A DNA stretch of 36,445 nucleotides from an uncultured Gemmiger sp. (lineage in GTDB: Bacteria > Bacillota > Clostridia > Oscillospirales > Ruminococcaceae), in the NCBI GenBank assembly GCA_944388145.1, contig CALXHQ010000023.1, positions 1 through 36,445 of the forward strand, in the 5' to 3' direction. A program made the position numbers and the translations under genes. The notes under the pieces are model-generated. The model was not told the DNA's origin and ran no database searches. It saw only the letters and a program-made list of their open reading frames with translations. Within the stretch, counting starts at the first letter, position 1; the number at the start of each line of letters is the position of its first letter. Of the stretch, positions 6,769 through 15,000 are shown piece after piece.

Positions 6769-6811
6769 AAACGCCCGGACGGTCTGTCAAACTGACAGCC
6801 ATCCGGGCGTT
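6769..6811. terminator. Bidirectional terminator between convergent genes
   Basis: A long hairpin (AACGCCCGGA paired with TCCGGGCGTT, then CTGTCA/TGACAG at the tip) lies in the 52-bp gap between the convergent stop codons at 6762 and 6815. An A run precedes it, which gives a T run on the minus strand, so it serves the relaxase operon best and probably both sides. Confidence 0.85.
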
Positions 6812-6814
6812 CGT

Positions 6815-8224
6815 TCAGCGTTGGGTTTCTTGCTTTTGCTTTTCTTCCTGTGTCTTTTCTGCTTCCTGCCTGGTCAGATGCAAAAACTGCTCCACGTTTT
6901 TCTGCGCTTTCAAGTATTCCTGCATTTCCGAGCGGGCGTTCCGATATTGGGCGTAGGCAGCTTTTTTATCAGATAGCACTGCGGCATATTCGGCGGTCAG
7001 GTCTTTTACCTTCGGCAATTTCTTCACGTCCAAACCATTAAAGGCATCCTTGGCGGCCTTATGCAGAGTGATGGCCTCCCGGTGGGATTCATAGAACTTT
7101 TTGCTGTATCCAGACTTGCGGTATTCCACATACACATCCTTTGTTTTGGCATAGTTGAGGATGTGCTTCTTCAGGGCTGCGATCTCCACCAGCCGTTTTT
7201 CTGCCGCCTTAATGTTGCCATCCAGCTGGTCAAAGCGTTTAACCGCCTGCGCCGCTTTCTCTTGCAGTTGCCCCACATCCGTAATCCCATGTTCCCGAAG
7301 GAAAATCATGGTCTGTGCCATCTGCTTCAAGTTATAGACCGTAGCCCAGCGCTGGTAACCGATTCCTTTGGCCTGGAGCCTGGCATCGATCTCCACGAGC
7401 AAGTTCAGCCGCTTCGGTGCAATGACTGGTTTTCCCTTGCTGCGGGCGTGGTGTTCCCGCTCGCCCAAGATCACAGCGCGAATCTCTTCTTCAGAATATC
7501 CTTCTCCCAGGGAACGAAACCGTAGATAACGGGTTTGGCCTTTCCCGCGCAACGCCGTGTGCTTGCCGCGCTTGCAGGTGTAGCCTTCCTGTTCCAGGAG
7601 CCTGAGAAACGCTTCAAAATCTTTCGGCTTCGCTTGCAGCGCCCGGTCAATGGCTTGCCGAATCTCATCCCGGAAACTGGGCCGTTTCGGATAGTCCGTG
7701 CGTTTCACACGATCCCGATAGGGCTTCGGTTCAATAATGGACAGCCCATGTTCCACACAGAGGATGTCACTGACTTTTTGGAGAGCCAGCCCGGAGTTAT
7801 GAAAGTCCCGGAACTTTTTTCTGCAATTCAGCGCCGTGGAGTTAAAGATGATGTGGTTGTGGATGTGCGAGCGATCTGTGTGGGTCGCCACCAAAAAGGC
7901 GTGCTTGCCCTTGGTGAACCGCATCCCCAATTCATAGCCGATCCGGTTGGCTTCCTCCGGCGTGATTTCTCCCGGCTTGAAGGATTGGCGAATCTGGTAG
8001 GCGATCACATCGTTTTGCTGCCGCCTGCCCGTGATATGGGTGTATTGGCGCTTCGCCAGCAAGAATTCTTCATCGGCGGTCATAGGGTCACACTCATACC
8101 CCGTGACCAGTTCACCCTTTTCAGTTTTTGCCGGGTTCTGTGCATAATCCGTCCGGTCACGCAGACATTGCGCGATGGTTTTCCCTTTGTTGATATGCAA
8201 CGCAATCAGCCTTGTCGCCGCCAT
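6815..8224 (-). CDS. MOBP-type relaxase (MobA/VirD2 family)
   Basis: A 469-residue DNA-nicking transesterase that would cut at oriT and pilot the single strand. The N-terminal domain has the family's histidine triad in the segment HTDRSHIHNHIIFNS (residues ~115-129). An upstream Tyr (DYAQNP, residue ~26) is a candidate nucleophile. A basic linker follows, then a long C-terminal coiled coil (about 275-469) ending in a Gln/Lys/Glu-rich tail. The length suits clostridial ICE relaxases. AAAGGA lies upstream of the ATG at 8224. It is the last gene of the minus-strand transfer operon and follows the small membrane protein gene across a terminator-like hairpin (8253-8292). A promoter at 8644-8672 can also drive it. 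It works with MobC (8725-9057). Confidence 0.9.
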   Translation of the reverse strand: MAATRLIALHINKGKTIAQCLRDRTDYAQNPAKTEKGELVTGYECDPMTADEEFLLAKRQYTHITGRRQQNDVIAYQIRQSFKPGEITPEEANRIGYELGMRFTKGKHAFLVATHTDRSHIHNHIIFNSTALNCRKKFRDFHNSGLALQKVSDILCVEHGLSIIEPKPYRDRVKRTDYPKRPSFRDEIRQAIDRALQAKPKDFEAFLRLLEQEGYTCKRGKHTALRGKGQTRYLRFRSLGEGYSEEEIRAVILGEREHHARSKGKPVIAPKRLNLLVEIDARLQAKGIGYQRWATVYNLKQMAQTMIFLREHGITDVGQLQEKAAQAVKRFDQLDGNIKAAEKRLVEIAALKKHILNYAKTKDVYVEYRKSGYSKKFYESHREAITLHKAAKDAFNGLDVKKLPKVKDLTAEYAAVLSDKKAAYAQYRNARSEMQEYLKAQKNVEQFLHLTRQEAEKTQEEKQKQETQR

Positions 8225-8252
8225 AGTTCACCATCCTTTCCACAAAAAAGAA

Positions 8253-8292
8253 GGGCAGACTGTTCCGCGTATGTTGGCGGAGCAGCCTGCCC
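8253..8292 (-). terminator. Intercistronic terminator-like hairpin upstream of the relaxase
   Basis: A 16-bp stem with 8-nt loop ends in a T-rich run on the minus strand. Two positions pair only as G-U in minus-strand RNA and would be A-C mismatches in plus-strand RNA. It lies between the small membrane gene and the relaxase SD, so it could attenuate relaxase expression. Confidence 0.7.
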
Positions 8293-8308
8293 GAAACTCT
8301 TTCTTGAT

Positions 8309-8632
8309 TTATGAATGTACAAAACTTACAAGGAAATCGCGCATTCCCTCCAGGGCGGACACAACTGAAAAGGCAAAAAACATGACGGCGACGCAAAGGA
8401 CCTCCGAAACCGCCAGGATCGCCACAGATGTCCACCGCTGCTGCACGGCCGAATAAATTCCGAAGCCAAGGATAAACAGCATCAGCGGCCCCACGATATA
8501 GGAGGATAGGTTGGTTACCATCCTGACAAGGATCACTGCCGTCATCAGGATTAAGATGAGAGGAAGCGCCAGCAATTTGAAGGGGAGTTTTATAAGTTTG
8601 ACCACTGTGCTCACCGCCTTTGCTGTTTTCAT
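8309..8632 (-). CDS. Small integral membrane protein
   Basis: A 107-residue hydrophobic protein with three predicted membrane segments (about 16-38, 42-62 and 68-90) and a basic N terminus. It has no catalytic motif. It sits between mobC and the relaxase gene, so it may belong to the transfer machinery at the membrane, but the family is not recognised. The start is uncertain: the ATG at 8632 has no SD and lies only about 12 bp from a consensus -10, so its transcript would be nearly leaderless. A GTG at 8605 is preceded by AAAGGCGGTGAG and may be the real start. Confidence 0.65.
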   Translation of the reverse strand: MKTAKAVSTVVKLIKLPFKLLALPLILILMTAVILVRMVTNLSSYIVGPLMLFILGFGIYSAVQQRWTSVAILAVSEVLCVAVMFFAFSVVSALEGMRDFLVSFVHS

Positions 8633-8643
8633 GATCTGATTGT

Positions 8644-8672
8644 ATTATAAGAGATTGCGCAAATCCCCGCAA
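8644..8672 (-). promoter_or_regulatory. Promoter upstream of the membrane protein and relaxase genes
   Basis: On the minus strand TTGCGG (8667-8672), exactly 17 bp, and a perfect TATAAT (8644-8649). It lies next to the inverted repeat at 8687-8715, so relaxosome binding there could control relaxase expression. Confidence 0.7.
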
Positions 8673-8686
8673 GGTTGTCGTATGTT

Positions 8687-8715
8687 CCAGGCGTTCTGCC
8701 ATGCAAAACGCCTGG
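8687..8715. other. Inverted repeat, candidate part of oriT
   Basis: A perfect 9-bp inverted repeat CCAGGCGTT/AACGCCTGG with an 11-nt loop fills the gap between mobC and the small membrane gene, just upstream of the promoter for the relaxase. It has no T run on either strand, so it is not a normal terminator. MOBP oriT sites usually lie next to mobC/mobA and contain such a repeat beside the nick site, which makes the interval 8640-8720 the best oriT candidate. The nick position cannot be named from sequence alone. Confidence 0.45.
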
Positions 8716-8724
8716 GCGGTCGCT

Positions 8725-9057
8725 TCAGGAGATGCTTGCCAACCGCACAAGCAGCTCCTTCGCGGCCTGCCACAAATCGTCCAGCCTCATCTGCAAATCC
8801 TGAATGTCCGCCTGATAGATGCTGCCGGTTTCGTTGGCCTTCTTCGCGTACTGGTTCAGGTTATTGCTGCAAATGCGCAGCAGACGGGTCAGTTCTTTCA
8901 AATCCTGCAAATCCAGCTTCACACAGTAACCGTCCAGCGCCATCTTGCGGATGTAGGCGCTCATATTGATTACGCCGACCTCCTGCATCTTTGCCCGGAT
9001 ACGCGCCCGATCTTCTTTTGAAACCCGCAGGATGATGGTATCGTTCAATTTTTCCAT
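8725..9057 (-). CDS. mobC: MobC-like relaxosome accessory protein
   Basis: A 110-residue protein. Residues 5-45 form a ribbon-helix-helix DNA-binding region (NDTIILRVSKEDRARIRAKM then NMSAYIRKMALDG). The rest is a helical segment (LKELTRLLRICSNNLNQYAK) typical of the MobC family, which helps melt oriT and load the relaxase. Its ATG overlaps the TAA of the SNF2/methylase gene (TAATG), so it is translationally coupled. It is followed by the candidate oriT repeat. The match in domain order and position beside the relaxase is good. Confidence 0.85.
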   Translation of the reverse strand: MEKLNDTIILRVSKEDRARIRAKMQEVGVINMSAYIRKMALDGYCVKLDLQDLKELTRLLRICSNNLNQYAKKANETGSIYQADIQDLQMRLDDLWQAAKELLVRLASIS

Positions 9058-12000
9058 TAGCGCGCCACCTCATGTGCAACGTGCTGCCTTGGCGTGTTTC
9101 CCACAATCGCGGCTTTGGCCTTGAGATCAGCCAGCACCGAACTGCGGCCTTCCGGCTCTGCCGCTTTCTCCTCTGCGTCATGCTCATCCATATTGAGTTC
9201 CGCATCCAGTTCGGCCAGCCGGGCGCTTTTCTCAACCAGCTCCGCTTCCTGTGGGAATGGTTTGCTCAGCTCCGCTTTGGCTGCCTCCCGCTGGTTTTCA
9301 AGGTTTGCCAGCTCTGCCTGCGCCTTCTCTTTGCGCTTCTCCAGGCCGGAGAGGGCGTTATCCAGCCGGGTAAAATTGCCGCGGGCATCGGTGCCCAGTG
9401 TCACCGTATGGGTCATGGAACCTTTCAGCGTGATCTCGTACTCCTGGCTGAAACTGTTAAAGGAAAGCTCCATCGCAAAACCGCGGTAGCTGCCAAGCGG
9501 TACAGGCTTTACGCCGGTATAGCTTTTGCAGGCAGCCAGGATGGCCTCGCCGGCCATCTCTTTCTCGCTGTAAACCCGGCCTTGGATGTCCACACCGACA
9601 AAGCCCTCTTTCGGCAGCGGATGGGCAGCCGCGGTTTGCAGGTCGGTTTCATATCCTCGGAGGAAGCCGTGCTGTTCCTCCAGCGCCGCAGGAAAATACT
9701 TGAGCAAGCGATCTTCCAAGCGGTACTGGTTGCTCAGATAGTCGGATTTCAGCACCTTCAGCCGCGCCACATCAATGTCCAAATCCATCTTCTCTTTGAT
9801 CCGGCTGTCCCCGGCGCAAAGCGCCTTGATCTCTGCATAACTGAGCGCCTGCTCATCCACATCATCGCAAGCCCGCACCGGGGATTTACTGGTCATGATC
9901 TGGGAGATGAATTTCTGCTTGTTTTCGAGCGTCTGGTAGAGATAGGCGTCGAAGGTGCCTTCCGTCACATACTGATAAATCTGCACCCGCTTGTTCCGGT
10001 TGCCCTGGCGGATGATGCGGCCATTGCGCTGGGTCATATCCGAAGGCCGCCACCCCACATCCAGATGGTGCACCGCCACCAGCAAGTCCTGGCAGTTGGT
10101 GCCTGCGCCCATCTTTTGGGTGCTGCCCAGCAGGAGGCGCACCTGGCCGGTGCGCACTTTGGCAAAGAGTTCTTTCTTTTTAATCTCGTTGTCGGCGTCG
10201 TGGATGAAGGCGATTTCTTCCGCCGGAACCCCTTTCGCAGTCAGTTTGGCCTTGACATCCTCGTAGACATTGAAGGTGCCGTCCCCCTTCGGGGTGCTCA
10301 TATCGCAGAACAAAAGCTGGGTCAACCGCTGCGCTTTGCCTTCCTCCCAGATGCGGTACACGTTATTCACGCAGGCATTGAGCTTGCTGTTTGGGTCATC
10401 CGGCAAAAGCGGATTGATCAGCCGTTGGTCAAGGCCGATTTTCCGTCCATCCGCGGTAATCTTGAGCATATTGTCCTGGGATGGGTCAACCTGCCCGTTG
10501 TGGACGGCGGCCGCCCGTTCCGAGAGAGAGGCCACCATCTGCTTTTGAATTTCCGAGGGCTGGACGACCACCGTTTCAAACTTTGCCTCCGGCACCGGCA
10601 GGTTCAGCTGGTCGCTGGTCTTGATGTCGGCCACTTCCTTGAAAAGGTTCATCAATTCCGGCAGATTGTAAAACTTGGCAAAGCGTGTCCGTGCCCGGTA
10701 GCCGGTGCCCTCCGGGGCCAGCTCAATGGCGGTGGTGCTCTCCCCAAAGGTGGAGGCCCAACAGTCAAAATGTGTCAGCCCTTTCTGCTGCAACGTATCG
10801 TACTGGAGGTAACGCATAACCGTGTACAGCTCTGTCATGCTGTTGGAGACCGGGGTGCCGCTGGCAAAGACCACACCGCGCCCGCCGGTGATCTCATCCA
10901 GATACCGGCACTTCATAAACATATCGCTGCTGCGCTGGGATTCCGATGTGGACAATCCGGCGACGTTGCGCATTTTTGTGTATAGGAAAAGGTTCTTGTA
11001 CGCCTGGCTCTCGTCCACAAACAACCGGTCCACGCCCAGCTGCTCAAAGGTAATCACATCGTCTTTCCGGTCGGTCTCCAGCAGCTTGTTCAACCGTGCC
11101 TGAAGGTTTTTTCGAGTCTTTTCCATCTGCTTGATGGTAAAGTTCTCGCCGCGGTTTCGTTTCAGCTCCTCCAGCGCTTCGGTTATATCGTTGATCTGCT
11201 CCTGCAAGAGCCGCTGCTGCCGCTCTGGCGAGATGGGGATTTTCTCGAACTGGCTGTGCCCAATGATGACTGCATCGTAATCGCCAGCCGCAATCCGGGC
11301 GCAGAATTTCTTGCGCTTGGAGGCTTCAAAATCCTTTTTCGTGGTCACCAGCAGTTTTGCGCTGGGATAGAGACGCAGGAACTCGTTGGCCCACTGCTGG
11401 GTCAGATGGTTGGGTACGACAAACATGGACTTCTGGCAAAGGCCCAGCCGCTTGCTCTCCATTGCAGCCGCCGCCATCTCAAAGGTCTTGCCCGCGCCCA
11501 CTTCGTGGGCCAGCAGCGTGTTGCCGCCGTACAGCACATGGGCGATGGCATTTTTCTGGTGCGGCCGCAGCTTGATCTCGGGGTTCATGCCGACAAAATG
11601 AATATGGCTGCCATCATATTCACGGGGGCGGGTGCTGTTGAACAGTTCATTGTACCTGGCGGTCAGTGTTTCCCGGCGTTTCGGGTCACGCCAGATCCAA
11701 TCCCGGAACGCATCCTTGATGGCCTGCTGCTTCTGCTGGGCCAGCGTAGTTTCCTTCTTGTTGAGGACGCGCCTTTTGCTGCCGTCCGCCTCCTCGACGG
11801 TGTCGTATACCCGCGCATCCTTCAGATTCAAGGTATCTTCCAGGATTTTGTAGGCATTGGCGCGGTCGGTGCCATAGGTCATATAGGCTGCCACGTCATG
11901 GCGGCCCGTGCTGTTTTTGCCGGAAACCTGCCATTCTGCCGTGACGGCGGAAAACTTCACCTCAATCGCACGGCGAAGATAGAAGGGCGTTTCAAAGGTT

Positions 12001-15000
12001 TCCTGCATGAACTGCTGGATATACTTGGGGTCGATCCAGGTGGCGCCCAGCCGCACCTCGATTTCGGAGGCTTCCAGGTCTTTGGGCTGTGCCTTTTCCA
12101 GTGCCTCGACGTTGACAGTGTACCGCGGGTCACTCTGTGCAGCCAGCCGCGCCACCCGCAGTTTATCCCGGACATTGCCGGACAGGTATTCATCGGCGGT
12201 CTGCCAGCCAATCTCCGGCGCATCCGGCCCCATCGGGTCGCGGAAAATCACACCTTGCAGTTCGCCGGTCACTGCTTCATAGTCGCCTGGTTTGCCCAGA
12301 AGCTCGGCCATGAAGGGGATGTCCACCTTGCCGCGCTCGCCGATGGAGATCGCCAATGCTTCGCTGGGCGTATCCACATGGGTCACATGGCGTTCCGGCC
12401 GGATTGTGCGTTTCGTAAAAATATCCGCCTTGCTTTCCAGTCTGCCGTCCTCATCAATATTCTCAAGGGAACAGAGCAGATAGTAGGAGGAATCTTCCGA
12501 GAACGCCTTTTCGTTGGCGCGGCTGTTAATCAGGCCGTATTTTTGAGTGAAGGCATCGTAGGCGGTATTCAGCTGCCGTTGTTTAGCCTCGATGTCGGCT
12601 TCGGGATAATCTTCCAGCTGGTACTCGATCAGGTCATTGACGATCTGCCGCAGTTCCACCATACCTTTGACGCGGGCCTTGGCGGTTTCGCTCAGTTCCA
12701 CCGGTGACATGATGGAATTTTCGCGGAAGTACACCGCGCCATCGACCACAGTGTAGGAAAAATTCTTCACCGCAGGGTCGGCGGGCTGAATGTCCGGGCT
12801 GTTCTCGAGTTCAGGGAGTTCCCGCTCCAATGCCAGATACTGCCCGTGAATATGAGAAACTGCCTCTTTGAGCTGCTCACCCAGGTCAGCACCCTCGATC
12901 GGGAGGACGGTGCATTCCTCTTTGCCGTATTGGGTGTTTTCAGTGGAAAGCTGTCCCAGCACCATCTCCGGGTGGTCTACAAAGTAGCTGTTCAGGGTCA
13001 GGCCATCTTCTGCGCGGCCAAGGTGAACCCAGTCTGCGTCCAGGTCAATGGGGTGTTCTCGCTTTTGCATGAACAGGATGTCGGACACCACATCGGTACC
13101 CGCATTGGCGCGGAAAGCGTTGTTGGGCAGGCGGATCGCCCCTAAGAGTTCCGCCCGCTGGGCCAGATACCGGCGCACGGTGGAATCCTTGGCATCCATC
13201 GTATAGCGGCTGGTGACGAAAGCAACTACGCCGCCCGGCCGCACCTGATCCAACGATTTTGCGAAAAAGTAGTTGTGGATGTTGAAGCCCAGCTTGTTGT
13301 AGGCTTTGTCGTTGACTTTGTAATTGCCAAACGGGACATTGCCCACAGCCAAATCGTAGAAATCCCGCCGGTCGGTGGTTTCAAATCCTGCCACCGTGAT
13401 GTCGGCCTTGGGGTAGAGCTGCTTTGCGATGCGCCCGGAAATGCTGTCCAGCTCCACACCGTACAGACGGCTCCCGGCCATGCTCTCCGGCAGCATCCCG
13501 AAGAAGTTGCCCACACCGCAGGACGGTTCCAGAATGTTTCCGGTGCGGAAGCCCATCTGTTCTACCGCGTCGTAGACAGCGCGGATGACGGTGGGGCTGG
13601 TGTAGTGGGCGTTGAGGGTGGAGGCCCTGGCCGCCTCATATTCTTCCGGGGTCAGCAGTTCCTTCAGCTCCGCATACTCAGCGGCCCACGCGGGTTTGTC
13701 CGGGTCGAAGGCGTCCGCCACGCCGCCCCAGCCTACATACTGCGAGAGAATATGCTGTTCCTCTGGAGTGGCATAGCGATTTTCCTGCTCGATCTGCTTC
13801 AGCGCGGCAATCGCCTTGATGTTGCGCCAGAACTTTTCCTTTGGCCCGCCTTTCCCCAGGTCATCGTCCAGAATGCGGAAATTCTCAGGCGGACGCGGTT
13901 CCGGCGGCGTAGGTTCCGGCTGGTCAACGTGCAGCCGCTCCACCACCACGTCATACGGCAGATGGTTCTGTTCGCCGGGGTAGACGGCCACAGGCTCGGA
14001 ATGGAACGCCGGGGCATCGGTGGCGGCTTTCTCGCCCTGTTGCGTTGCGGCAACCGATTCAGATTCAGCCGGTGATTCAGGTTCCGCCGCCAGGTAAGTC
14101 TCCGGGTCGCGGTAAAAGCCTTCCTGCTCATGCAGATACAGCCACCGAAAAATAGGTGCGATCTCGCCCCAGCTGCTGCCCAACATAACCAACTTTTTTT
14201 CTTCATCATCCAGGACTTCCACCTCAATCCCAGTGGGAGAGGTTCGGAAATCCGCCGTGTCGCCGGTGAGCAGTTCCAGCGTGTCCGCACGATCAGCGAA
14301 CAGCTCAGACAGGTGTTGCGCGATGCTGGTGTTGCTCTCGCCAGCCCGCAGCCAACCGGAAATGGACGCCTTGTCCTGTGTGGTGAGCAGACCGGCGGCC
14401 AATACCTCCATCAAATCCTGATCGACATTTGCCGGATTAGGTGCCAGGTACTCGGTGATAGCGCCGTTGCGGCTATCGCGTTGCAGGAGCGTTTCGAACC
14501 GATCCCGGTTTTCAGCGCGAAAGATCGGGTATGCTGCACCGTTTGGCAGAAGTTCCACCGTGGTGTCCCGCAGCCCGGTGATCTGATACTCCTGATTGTC
14601 CAGATAGACCGTATTGCCCACACTGTAAACCGGGGCGGACGGGTCGTAAGCGGTACGCTCCGGGATGGTGTCCCGGATGGCTTCATATTCCTTATCCGAT
14701 ACGGTAATATCCATCTCATGGGCGGATTCGCCGCTGCCGATGGTGAGGGTGTCTCCCTCGCGGGTGACGGGCTGGCCGGACAGGTCGGGGCGGGCCACCT
14801 GTGCCTGGGCGGCCTCATCCGGGTAGTTGCCAATAATACGGAGGTAGGTCCGCTGCTCCAGATCGTAGATCGCCGCGCCATCGTAGGCAAAACCGTCCGG
14901 CGCCATTGTGCCGTCCACATAGCCCTGAGCGGCCTTCTCGGCTTCTTCCCGCGTCTGATATTCCTGCCGTTCGTCAAAGCCATTTTCAAGCTGGTGGTAG

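Noticed and set aside
9072-10985. 637-codon open frame on the plus strand
   Set aside because: It is antisense to the SNF2/methylase gene, whose motifs and ribosome site are clear; its composition is that of a high-GC shadow frame.
11256-12707. 483-codon plus-strand frame
   Set aside because: Another antisense shadow of the SNF2/methylase gene.
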